Source of the DNA: Flemingiibacterium sp045634005
Lineage (GTDB): Bacteria > Bacillota > Clostridia > Oscillospirales > CAG-272
Direction of reading: 5' to 3'
Assembly (NCBI GenBank): GCA_045634005.1
Contig: JAZQZL010000024.1
Span: forward strand, 1 to 44,526
DNA length: 44,526 nt
A program made the translations under genes and the position numbers. The notes under the pieces were generated by a model. That model ran no database searches, was not told the origin of the DNA, and worked only from the letters and a program-made list of their open reading frames with translations. Numbering within the stretch: position 1 is the stretch's first letter; the number at the start of each line of letters is the position of its first letter. Below, piece by piece: positions 1 through 8,747 of this stretch.

Positions 1-1
1 A

Positions 2-844
2 CATGGCTACGATCCGACTTCGAGCCGTACCTATTCCCGTCCTCTTTACGACACCAAGGTCGATCCCGAGTCGATCGAGCTTCCCGAGTTTAATCTCAAC
101 AACAACACCTTCCCGCGTGACGTTGAGTCGATCATCGCTCACTTCAACGCTTGGAGAAGATGGAATCCCGACTGCAAGTGCGTAATCTTCGACTACCACC
201 TTATGTGGGACCATTTCCTCGATCCCGGCTACGCTTCCTGTGCAAGACTCCTTCACAAGGACGTTACCGGACTTGACCGCTTCGGCTTCTCCGGCTTTAT
301 CAGCTGCCAGGAGCAGAGATGCGCATTCCCGACGGGTCTTCCTATGTACGCTATGGCGGCAGGACTTTGGGACAAGAACTCCGACTTCGACACCGTTTCG
401 CACGACTACTACGCTGCTGCATTCGGCGAGGACGGTCCTGCGGTAGAAGCATACCTTGAGAAGATCTCCGAGCTCTTTGATCCCGCATTTATGCGTAACG
501 ACCACGTTGATGCTCACCACACCTGCATTGCGCGTATGGACGCTATCGACGCGCTCGTTAACGAGTTTGAAACGAAGTATATCTATCCGAACCGCGACAA
601 GAGCGCACAGTGGAAGTATCTCTCGTACCACTCCACCTACTGCAAGATGTATGCAGAGCTCGTTCGCACCTACGCCCACGGCGACGAGGCGAAGATCGAC
701 GCGCAGACCAAGGCTCTCACCGCATACCATTATGCTCTCGAGCCCGAAACTCACAGCGTATACGACAACTACTTCTTCGACGAGGTATATCAGCGTTGGA
801 TCAAGCGCGTATTCTCGAACAAGCCCGTTGAGGTCGATTTCTAA
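2..844 (+). CDS. DUF4838 paralogue 0, C-terminal part (cut by window edge)
   Basis: The reading frame is open from the first complete codon at position 2, so the start lies upstream. The 280 residues present match the C-terminal 40-45% of the complete copies that follow: the MWDHFLDPG motif, the GFISCQEQRCAFPTGLPMYAMAAGLWDK block, and an alpha-helical tail ending DEVYQRWIKRVFSNKPVEVDF-like (final residues VEVDF). The tail is closest to those of copies 4, 7 and 8. Role presumably as for the complete copies: a cytoplasmic glycoside-hydrolase-like protein of unknown substrate. Because this copy is already in the array at the window edge, the true number of genes may be more than nine. The next gene starts 22 bp downstream after an AAGGAG site. 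Confidence 0.85.
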   Translation, partial: HGYDPTSSRTYSRPLYDTKVDPESIELPEFNLNNNTFPRDVESIIAHFNAWRRWNPDCKCVIFDYHLMWDHFLDPGYASCARLLHKDVTGLDRFGFSGFISCQEQRCAFPTGLPMYAMAAGLWDKNSDFDTVSHDYYAAAFGEDGPAVEAYLEKISELFDPAFMRNDHVDAHHTCIARMDAIDALVNEFETKYIYPNRDKSAQWKYLSYHSTYCKMYAELVRTYAHGDEAKIDAQTKALTAYHYALEPETHSVYDNYFFDEVYQRWIKRVFSNKPVEVDF

Positions 845-866
845 AAAAGCTTAAGGAGCTACTGCA

Positions 867-2804
867 ATGATCACCATTACTCTTGCAAAGATAGGCACAC
901 ATCAGACGGTAAACTTTGCCGTCGACGAGCTTGCCCGCTATCTTAAAATGATCGACCGCCGTCTGCTTATCGATCAGCGCACGTACGACGAGTACGACGA
1001 AAGCATTACTAACGTTATTTGGGTAGGTCTTACGGGACTTGCGGAATATTCAAAGCTTGACGATAAGATCATCGTAAAGGTGGAAAACGGAGCAGGCGTT
1101 ATTACGGGTGCTAATGAGCGCTCGGTGCTTTTAGCTGTTTACCGTTACCTCTACACGCTCGGCTGCCGTTGGCTCTTCCCGGGCGTTGACGGCGAGTTTA
1201 TCCCCAAAAAGACCTTTTCGCTCGAGGATCTTGCGGCGGATATCGATTTCGCGCCCTCCGCGCGTTACCGCACAGTTTCTATCGAGGGTAATATCACCTA
1301 CGAGCACTCCTATGATATGGTCAATTGGCTGCCGAAGGTCGGCTTTAACTTCTACTATATGCAGTTTAAAACGCCGTACACCTTCTGGCAGACCTGGTAC
1401 AACCACACCGAAAACCCCGAGTACGAGGCTTCTCCCATAAGCAACGACGATGCGTACCGCTATAAGGCGCGCCTCGACGAGGAGCTTGTAAAGCGCTCAA
1501 TGGGCTACTTCGCGCTCGGCCACGGATACACCGTGTATCCGTTCGGCGTTGACGACCTTACCATCAGAGATCCCAACTCTCCCGAGCTTTCCGATGAAAT
1601 CAAGAGCCACTACGCAATGCTCGGCGGCGAGCGCAAGCTCAACAAGGGTATCAATGCGACACAGCTTTGCTATTCTCGCCCCGAGGTCAGAAAAAAGATT
1701 GCGGATTGGGTCGTTCAGTACCATAAGGATCACCCCGAGGTTACGATGCTCCGTATGACCGTTTCCGACGGATGCAACAACTGGTGCGAATGCGACGAGT
1801 GCAAGAAGATGATGCCTGCCGACTGGTATATGCTCATACTCAACGAGATCGATGCGGCGCTTACCGCTGCCGGTATGGACAACAAGATTGGATTCAGCGC
1901 TTACAACGAAAACATCTGGCCTCCGAAGGTGCACAAGCTCAATAATCCCTCTCGTTTTCTTCTCGCGCTTTGCGCAAGTAGCCGTGCATACGACAGAGCA
2001 CTCTGTGAGTTTGAGGGGGATCCCTCGACGCGTCCGCTCTTGACGTTCGAACACAATAACATAAATCCGCCTCGCAAGATAGAGGACGTCCTCGCGCACT
2101 TTAACGCGTGGAAGCGCGCAGTGCCCGGAACCGACTACTTCTTCACCGATTACGTTCTTATGTGGGAGCACCACTTCGATCTCGGTTACAACCATACCTC
2201 GAGAGTGCTTCACAAGGATACTACAAACCTTGACGTGTTCGGCTTCAGCGGCTTTATGAACTTCTTATCCCAGCGCTTCGGTATGCCGACAAACCTTCCG
2301 CTTTACACTATGGCGGCAGGTCTTTGGGACAAGAATTCGAAGTTTGAGGATATTCAGAAGGAATACTACACCACCGCGTTCGGCGAGTACGGTGACGTTG
2401 TTTGCGAATATATGGATAAGCTTGAGGCGATATTCGACTCCGAGTTCCTGCGCTACGGTCATCCCGAAAAGATGGACACGGTGCTCGAGCGTATGGAAGA
2501 GGCTCACAAGATCGTTGACGAGTTTAATGAAAAGTACATACAGCCGAACAAGGACGTTAACGCTTCGTGGCATTATCTGACCTACTATGTAAAGTACGTA
2601 CACCTTTACGCCGACATTCTTTGTGCTTACAAGCGCGGAGATGAAAACGAAAAGGTGGCGGCATTTGAAAACCTCAAGACGTATCTTTATTCCGTTGAGC
2701 CCGAGATTCACCGCGTGTTCGACGTTGCAAACTGTCTTTTCGTTCTTAAGGTTCGTATTCCGCGCGTATTCAACCCCGAGCTTCGAAAGGGAATGGATTT
2801 CTAA
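867..2804 (+). CDS. DUF4838 glycoside-hydrolase-like protein, copy 1
   Basis: 645 aa, start fixed by AAGGAG 10 bases upstream. Three parts can be seen. Residues 1 to about 125 resemble the N-terminal alpha/beta domain of GH67 alpha-glucuronidases and GH20-like enzymes (GAGVITGANERSVLLAVY then LGCRW and PG.DGE). Residues about 130-480 are the DUF4838 region, a predicted TIM-barrel family. The rest is a helical tail. Likely functional residues are GHG at 218-220, DGCNNWCECDEC at 301-312 (three cysteines, possible metal site) and MWEHHFDLG at 432-440. There is no signal peptide or membrane segment, so it should act in the cytoplasm. Copies 1 and 2 form a subgroup: they have WEH.FDLG and GFMNF.SQR where the others have WDH..DPG and SCQ..R. 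Reaction and substrate are unknown; hydrolysis of a uronic-acid or amino-sugar glycoside is an inference from the fold. Confidence 0.88.
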   Translation: MITITLAKIGTHQTVNFAVDELARYLKMIDRRLLIDQRTYDEYDESITNVIWVGLTGLAEYSKLDDKIIVKVENGAGVITGANERSVLLAVYRYLYTLGCRWLFPGVDGEFIPKKTFSLEDLAADIDFAPSARYRTVSIEGNITYEHSYDMVNWLPKVGFNFYYMQFKTPYTFWQTWYNHTENPEYEASPISNDDAYRYKARLDEELVKRSMGYFALGHGYTVYPFGVDDLTIRDPNSPELSDEIKSHYAMLGGERKLNKGINATQLCYSRPEVRKKIADWVVQYHKDHPEVTMLRMTVSDGCNNWCECDECKKMMPADWYMLILNEIDAALTAAGMDNKIGFSAYNENIWPPKVHKLNNPSRFLLALCASSRAYDRALCEFEGDPSTRPLLTFEHNNINPPRKIEDVLAHFNAWKRAVPGTDYFFTDYVLMWEHHFDLGYNHTSRVLHKDTTNLDVFGFSGFMNFLSQRFGMPTNLPLYTMAAGLWDKNSKFEDIQKEYYTTAFGEYGDVVCEYMDKLEAIFDSEFLRYGHPEKMDTVLERMEEAHKIVDEFNEKYIQPNKDVNASWHYLTYYVKYVHLYADILCAYKRGDENEKVAAFENLKTYLYSVEPEIHRVFDVANCLFVLKVRIPRVFNPELRKGMDF

Positions 2805-2827
2805 AAGTAATCACAAGGAGAACTACA

Positions 2828-4765
2828 ATGACCACTATAACTCTCGCCAAGATAGGCACGCATCAGACTGTAACATACGCCGTCGACGAGCTCGCGCGCT
2901 ACCTCAAGAGAATGGACCGCCGCTTGCTTATCGACCAGCGTACCTATGACGCGTACGACGCGAACATAAAGAACGTTATCTGGGTAGGACTTACGCCGCT
3001 CGTTGCGTACAATAAAGAGGACGACGAGATAAAGCTCGACGTTACGGATGGAGCAGGCGTTATTACCGGCGCAAACGAGCGTGCGGTGCTTATCGCGGTA
3101 TACCGATTCCTCTATAAGCTCGGTTGCAGATGGATACGCCCCGGCGATGACGGAGAGATCATTCCCGAGAGGACGTTTGCAAAGAGCGATCTTAACGTTT
3201 CTGTGTCGCATATCCCCTCTGCACGCCACCGCGTTGTTTCGATCGAGGGTTCTATCTCATACGAGCATACTGTAAATATGATAAATTGGCTGCCAAAGGT
3301 AGGATTTAACACCTACTATATGCAGTTCGAAACGCCGTACCCGTTCTGGCGCAGCTGGTATACTCACCAATACAATCCCACGCTTAAATTTGACGAGCTT
3401 ACAAACAAGGAGTCGTTCAGAGTAAAGGCACGCGTTGACGAGGAGCTTGTGAAGCGCTCTATGGGATATTTCGCGCTCGGTCACGGCTATACGGTATACC
3501 CGTTCGGCGTTCGGGAGCTTATGGTAACCGATCCCGACTCACCGCTTCTGACTGACGAGATAAAGTCGCACTTCGCACTTATCGGCGGTGAGCGTAAGAT
3601 GCAAAGAAATCTCAACTTTACACAGCTTTGCTATTCGCGCCCCGAGGTGCGCGCGAAGATCGCTGAATGGGTGGTGCAGTATTACAAGGATCATCCCGAG
3701 GTTACGATGCTTCGTATGGCGCTTGCGGATGGCTACAACAACTGGTGTGAGTGTGAGGATTGTAAAAAACTTATGCCGGCCGATTGGATAATCGCAATAC
3801 TTAACGATATCGACGCGGCACTCACAAGAGAGGGAATTGACAAGAAGATGGGCTTCAGTCTTTATATGGAAACACTGTGGCCGCCGAAAAAGAATAAGCT
3901 TAACAACCCCTCTCGCTTTATGATGACGCTTTGCCCCTCCAACCGTACATACAGCAGGGCTCTTTGCGAGCTTAAGGGGGATCCCGACGAGCGTGGTGTA
4001 ATGCCGTTTACTTACAATAACATTGTGATGCCGCACGAAACCGAGGACGTTATCGCGCATTTTAACGCGTGGAAGCGTGCCGTTCCGGGAACAAAGTATT
4101 TCTTCACGGATTACAGTCTTATGTGGGAGCATTATTTCGACCTCGGCTACAACTATGCCGCAAGAGTGCTTCACAAGGACGTTACTAACCTCGACAAGTT
4201 CGGATTTGAAGGCTTTATGAACTTTATGTCGCAGAGAATAGCCTTTCCGACGGCGCTTCCGCTTTACTCAATGGCGGCAGGTCTTTGGGATAAAGAGAGC
4301 AAGTTCGAGGATGTTCAGGAGGAATACTACACCGCCGCATTCGGCGAGGACGCAAAGACCGTTTGCGAGTACCTTGACAAGCTCGAGGAGCTTTTTGATT
4401 CCGAGTTCCTTCGCTACGAAAATCCGGCAGCCTACGAAACCGTGCCCGAGAGAACAAAGGCGATACACGAGCTTGTTGCCGACTTCAGAGAGAAATATCT
4501 CGAACCGAACAAGGACAAGAGCGCGTCGTGGAAGTATCTGCGCTATCACGCTGATTACTGTGATATTTATGCTGACGTTGTGTACGCGTACATTTGCGAG
4601 AGTGAGGACAGAGCCAAGGAAATGGCAGACAAGATGAACGCCTTCTGCTGTGAAACAGAGCCCGAGCTTCATAACGTATTCGATCCGAACGTTTTCTTCC
4701 CGCACCTTATGCGCCGTATGCCGCGTCTTGCGGCGAAAAACCCGAAGGGCGACGTAAATTTCTAA
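2828..4765 (+). CDS. DUF4838 glycoside-hydrolase-like protein, copy 2
   Basis: 645 aa, preceded by AAGGAG (in cacaaggagaac). It is the nearest relative of copy 1: both contain KRSMGYFALGHGYTVYPFG, both have the WEH.FDLG form of the C-terminal motif, both have the MNF.SQR variant, and both contain HFNAWKRAVPGT followed by YFFTDY. The cysteine motif reads DGYNNWCECEDC. The last 30 residues (MRRMPRLAAKNPKGDVNF) differ from the WIKRV..NKP ending of most other copies, as does the end of copy 1. This indicates a recent duplication of copy 1 or 2. No secretion signal. Function beyond the family is not known. Confidence 0.88.
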   Translation: MTTITLAKIGTHQTVTYAVDELARYLKRMDRRLLIDQRTYDAYDANIKNVIWVGLTPLVAYNKEDDEIKLDVTDGAGVITGANERAVLIAVYRFLYKLGCRWIRPGDDGEIIPERTFAKSDLNVSVSHIPSARHRVVSIEGSISYEHTVNMINWLPKVGFNTYYMQFETPYPFWRSWYTHQYNPTLKFDELTNKESFRVKARVDEELVKRSMGYFALGHGYTVYPFGVRELMVTDPDSPLLTDEIKSHFALIGGERKMQRNLNFTQLCYSRPEVRAKIAEWVVQYYKDHPEVTMLRMALADGYNNWCECEDCKKLMPADWIIAILNDIDAALTREGIDKKMGFSLYMETLWPPKKNKLNNPSRFMMTLCPSNRTYSRALCELKGDPDERGVMPFTYNNIVMPHETEDVIAHFNAWKRAVPGTKYFFTDYSLMWEHYFDLGYNYAARVLHKDVTNLDKFGFEGFMNFMSQRIAFPTALPLYSMAAGLWDKESKFEDVQEEYYTAAFGEDAKTVCEYLDKLEELFDSEFLRYENPAAYETVPERTKAIHELVADFREKYLEPNKDKSASWKYLRYHADYCDIYADVVYAYICESEDRAKEMADKMNAFCCETEPELHNVFDPNVFFPHLMRRMPRLAAKNPKGDVNF

Positions 4766-4791
4766 ACGGCATACCGTATCGGAGATTTGAT

Positions 4792-6729
4792 ATGACTATC
4801 ATCACACTTGCAAAAATCGGAACAAACTCTACGGTCAGCTTTGCCGCAAGCGAGCTTGCGCGCTGTTTAAAGCTGATGGACGGCGCTCTTATAATCGATA
4901 ACCGCACATACGATGAGTATGATGCAAGCGTAAAGGGCGCAATCTGGGTCGGTATCGACGGCTCCGTCAGGGCATCTGAGCGAGATGACGAAATAAAGAT
5001 AGACGTATGCGGTGCCGCGGGAACAATCACGGGCGCGAACAACCGCGCCGTGCTTATCGCGGCTTACCGCTTCCTTCGTGAGCTTGGATGTGCTTGGGTG
5101 CGTCCGGGCGCTGACGGAGAGATCATTCCCAAGAAAACGCTTATCAAGACGGACATAAACGTGTCCGTTCGCGAAACTCCGTCCTATCCTCACCGCGGTA
5201 TATGTCTTGAGGGATCGGTTATAAACGAGCACATTATAAATATGATCGATTGGCTACCAAAGGTCGGTATGAATACGTATTTCGTGCAGTTTATCATCCC
5301 TGCGGATTTTTACAACAGATATTTCAAAGAAACAAAGAGTCCCGTACGCGAGCCGATGATATTCTCCGATGAGGATATCGCGCATATGTGGCGTGCGTGC
5401 GAGGAGGAAATATTAAAGCGCGGGCTTATATACCACGCTGTCGGTCACGGCTGGACAAATATGGCGTTTGGCGTGACGACGACCGCCCACGATCCAAACG
5501 ATCCGCGTATCAGCGACGAGTACCGATCTTATTTTGCAGAGATAAACGGCAAGCGCGAGCTTAACCAAAACGGTCTTTACCACACACAGCTTTGCTACTC
5601 AAAGAAGCGTGTACGCGATGCTATCACCGACTGCATCACCGACTATGCGATAGCGCATCCCGCGGTGGACGTTATCCATTTCTGGCTTGCAGACGGCTTT
5701 AACAACCACTGCGAGTGCGAGGAGTGCCGCGCGCTCCGTCCGTCCGATTGGTACGTAATGATGCTCAATGAGCTTGATGAAAAGCTCTCGGCGGCAGGGC
5801 TTAACACGAAGATCGTGTTCCTTGCGTACCTCGATCTCTTGTGGGAGCCGGCAGAGCACAAAATTCAGAGCCCCGACAGATTTTTGCTTATGTTCGCGCC
5901 GATAACGCGCACGTATTCAAACGCGCTTTATGACTTCGATAAGTCGCAAAAGGTAGAAATACCGCCGTTTGAGCTAAATAAGCTCAAATTCTCGAAATCC
6001 GTTGCCGTCAATGCGGCACAGCTTTCGCTATGGCAGAAGAATTTCACCGGCGACGGATTTATATTTGACTACCACCTTATGTGGGATCATTTCAACGATC
6101 CCGGATTTACCGCGTGCGCGAGAACGCTCCACCGTGATATGTGCGAGCTTGAAAGGTTCGGGCTTAACGGAAGCGTCAGCTGTCAGCAGCAGAGAGTCGC
6201 GTTCCCGACGGGACTTCCGCTTTACGCGATGGCGGCCGGACTTTGGGATAAGACGTCCGTGTTCGACGACGTCGCGAGAGAATATTACGCGCTCGCGTTC
6301 GGTGAGGATGCCGAGGCGGTGGGCGAGTACCTTGCGAAGATAACCGAATATTTCGATCCCGCTTTCCTTCGCGGCGATAATCTCGAGGCGCACTCGACAG
6401 CTATAGAGCGCATGGACGCTATCGATGCGACCGTCGACGCGTTTAAGGCTTCTCACATTGACAGAAACCGTGGCAAGGATGCTTCGTGGAAATATCTTTG
6501 GTATCACGCCGAGCACTGTAAGCTTTTTGCACAGCTTATCCGTAGATATGCTCTTGATGACGAGGAGGGCAAGGATGCGGCGATAAAGGCGTTAGCCGAT
6601 TTCACTTACGGTACCGAGCCGGAGCTTCATACAGTTCACGATGCCGCGTATTTCAACGGCGTTTTCAAGGGCTGGACGAAGAAGCTCTACGCCAAGAGAA
6701 ATCCCGACGATATAACTATTCTTATGTAA
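4792..6729 (+). CDS. DUF4838 glycoside-hydrolase-like protein, copy 3
   Basis: 645 aa, start preceded by CGGAGAT. It belongs to a second subgroup with copies 4 and 5: the N-terminal domain reads WVGIDGSV..S.RDDEIKIDV and LGCAWVRPG, the histidine motif is YHAVGHGW, and the central part reads HFWLADGFNNHCECEEC followed by RPSDWYVMMLNELD. The C-terminal motif is MWDHFNDPGF and the block after it SCQQQRVAFPTGLPLYAMAAGLWDK. The C-terminus is unusual: it ends KKLYAKRNPDDITILM, without the E.DF ending of nearly all the other copies, possibly because the last codons have been replaced. Cytoplasmic; substrate unknown. Confidence 0.88.
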   Translation: MTIITLAKIGTNSTVSFAASELARCLKLMDGALIIDNRTYDEYDASVKGAIWVGIDGSVRASERDDEIKIDVCGAAGTITGANNRAVLIAAYRFLRELGCAWVRPGADGEIIPKKTLIKTDINVSVRETPSYPHRGICLEGSVINEHIINMIDWLPKVGMNTYFVQFIIPADFYNRYFKETKSPVREPMIFSDEDIAHMWRACEEEILKRGLIYHAVGHGWTNMAFGVTTTAHDPNDPRISDEYRSYFAEINGKRELNQNGLYHTQLCYSKKRVRDAITDCITDYAIAHPAVDVIHFWLADGFNNHCECEECRALRPSDWYVMMLNELDEKLSAAGLNTKIVFLAYLDLLWEPAEHKIQSPDRFLLMFAPITRTYSNALYDFDKSQKVEIPPFELNKLKFSKSVAVNAAQLSLWQKNFTGDGFIFDYHLMWDHFNDPGFTACARTLHRDMCELERFGLNGSVSCQQQRVAFPTGLPLYAMAAGLWDKTSVFDDVAREYYALAFGEDAEAVGEYLAKITEYFDPAFLRGDNLEAHSTAIERMDAIDATVDAFKASHIDRNRGKDASWKYLWYHAEHCKLFAQLIRRYALDDEEGKDAAIKALADFTYGTEPELHTVHDAAYFNGVFKGWTKKLYAKRNPDDITILM

Positions 6730-6746
6730 TTAAGAGGAGAAAAACT

Positions 6747-8702
6747 ATGGATTCTATTCTGCTCACCAAAAGCATCATCTCGCTTGCAAAGATCGGTACA
6801 AACCCGACTGTTTCGTATGCCGTAGACGAGCTTGCGCGCTGCCTTAAGGCTATGGACAAGCGCCGCATTATCGACAAGCGCTACTACAGCGAATACGATC
6901 CGAGCGTAAAGGGCGTTATTTGGGTCGGTATTGACGGCTCGGTAAATCCTTCCGATCGCGACGACGAGATAAAGATCGACGTAAATGGCGGAGAGGGCAT
7001 TATCACAGGTGCCAATAACCGCGCTGTGCTTATCGCGGCTTACCGCTTTCTTCGCGAGCTTGGATGCGCTTGGGTGCGCCCCGGTGTTGACGGTGAGATC
7101 ATACCCGAAAAGAGTCTTGAGCCTTCCACGATAAACGTAAGCGTCAGCGAAACGCCCGACTATCCGCACCGCGGAATCTGCATTGAGGGCGCTACTACCA
7201 ACGAGCACGTTTTAAACGTGATAGAATGGATGCCGAGAATCGGTCTTAACTCGTATTTTATTCAGAATTTCGTTCCTACCGATTATTATAACCTCTGGTA
7301 CAGCCACCGTCACAACCCCTTTATGACTCCCGAAAACATCGGGGACAGTGAGGCGGTTGCGATGTGGAGCTATTGCGAGGAGGAGCTTTATAAGCGTGGC
7401 ATCGTGTACCACGCGGTCGGTCACGGATGGAACTATCACTTATTTGGCATTCACTCGGCGGATGCTGCGAAGAATTCTCCCGAATTTTTAAAGCACGTTG
7501 CTATGATAAACGGTAAGCGTGAGATTTTCAAGACCAACAACGGTGCCGACTATCTCGTTGCGACACAGCTTTGCTACTCGAATCCCGAAACGCGTGACAT
7601 CCTCACAAGCGGTATCGTAAACTACTGCATAGAGCACCCGAATGTTGACATCGTGCATTTCTGGCTTGCTGACGGTATGAACAATCACTGTGAGTGCGAC
7701 GAGTGCAAGAAGATGCGCCCGTCAGACTACTACGTAATGATGCTCAACGAGCTTGACAAAAAGCTCACCGAAAAGGGAATTAAGACGAAGATCGTATTCC
7801 TCGTTTACGTCGATCTTCTTTGGGCACCCGAAAAGCTCAAGATCGAAAACCCCGACAGATTTATTATAATGTTTGCGCCTATATCGCGCACATATTCGCA
7901 CGCACTCTCGGACTACGATCACACCGAGAAGGTCGAGCTTATGCCGTACGAGCGCAACAAGCTTACGATGCCCAAGGCGATCGCGCCCAATATCGCGCAT
8001 CTTGCCGAGTGGCAAAAGGACTTCAGCGGCGACGGATTTGTTTACGACTACCACCTTATGTGGGATCATTTCCTCGATCCCGGAGCAATGAGCTGCGCGA
8101 GAGTACTCCATCAGGATATGTGCGAGCTTGAGCTCTTTGGGCTTATGGGAAATATAAGCTGTCAGCAGCACAGAGTAGCGTTCCCGACGGGTATCGCGAT
8201 GTACGCTATGGCGGCGGGACTCTGGAACAAAAACTCGAAGTTTGAGGACATCTCGCGCGAGTATCACGCGGCTATGTTCGGCGAGGACGGACCGGCTGTC
8301 GAAGCGTATCTTTCGAAGATATCCGAGCTGTTCGATCCCAAATTTATGAGAAACGACAACCCTGAGGCGCACAGAACTGTGTCCCAGCGTATGGATGCAA
8401 TTGACAAGCTCACCGACGACTTTAAGGCGTCGCACATCGATGCAAAGCGCGACACAGATGCATCGTGGAACTACCTCTGGTACCACGCAGACTTCTGCAA
8501 GGAGTACGCAAAGCTCATTCGTGCATACGAGAGCGACGATCAGGCGACTATCGATGCGGCGACGGATGCGTTCACACGCTATCATTTCGGAATCGAGCCC
8601 GAGATACACACCGTGTTTGACAATATGTTTTTCGACGAGGTGTATCAGCGCTGGATCAAGCGCGTTTATTCGAACAAGCCGACCGTCGAGGTTGACTTCT
8701 GA
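6747..8702 (+). CDS. DUF4838 glycoside-hydrolase-like protein, copy 4 (mosaic)
   Basis: 651 aa, the longest copy, preceded by AGAGGAG. The extra length is a different N-terminus: MDSILLTKSIISLAKIGT instead of M.TITLAKIGT. It is not a signal peptide because the conserved LAKIGT core follows at once. The N-terminal and central parts match copies 3 and 5 (WVGIDGSV, AVGHGW, DGMNNHCECDEC, RPSDYYVMMLNELD). The C-terminal 60 residues match copies 0, 7 and 8 (RYHFGIEPE.HTVFDN then FDEVYQRWIKRVYSNKPT). This looks like a product of recombination between array members. Reaction not known. Confidence 0.88.
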   Translation: MDSILLTKSIISLAKIGTNPTVSYAVDELARCLKAMDKRRIIDKRYYSEYDPSVKGVIWVGIDGSVNPSDRDDEIKIDVNGGEGIITGANNRAVLIAAYRFLRELGCAWVRPGVDGEIIPEKSLEPSTINVSVSETPDYPHRGICIEGATTNEHVLNVIEWMPRIGLNSYFIQNFVPTDYYNLWYSHRHNPFMTPENIGDSEAVAMWSYCEEELYKRGIVYHAVGHGWNYHLFGIHSADAAKNSPEFLKHVAMINGKREIFKTNNGADYLVATQLCYSNPETRDILTSGIVNYCIEHPNVDIVHFWLADGMNNHCECDECKKMRPSDYYVMMLNELDKKLTEKGIKTKIVFLVYVDLLWAPEKLKIENPDRFIIMFAPISRTYSHALSDYDHTEKVELMPYERNKLTMPKAIAPNIAHLAEWQKDFSGDGFVYDYHLMWDHFLDPGAMSCARVLHQDMCELELFGLMGNISCQQHRVAFPTGIAMYAMAAGLWNKNSKFEDISREYHAAMFGEDGPAVEAYLSKISELFDPKFMRNDNPEAHRTVSQRMDAIDKLTDDFKASHIDAKRDTDASWNYLWYHADFCKEYAKLIRAYESDDQATIDAATDAFTRYHFGIEPEIHTVFDNMFFDEVYQRWIKRVYSNKPTVEVDF

Positions 8703-8747
8703 TTTACTCAAATAATTAATCTCTATATAAATTCAAGGAGAACCGTT

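Noticed and set aside
6747..6800. Signal peptide on DUF4838 copy 4
   Set aside because: The different N-terminus MDSILLTKSII is short, lacks a hydrophobic core and cleavage site, and the conserved LAKIGT strand follows directly.
8692..8747. Promoter in the 45-bp gap before DUF4838 copy 5
   Set aside because: TTGACT at 8692 has no acceptable -10 box at 16-18 bp; TATATA further down is too distant.
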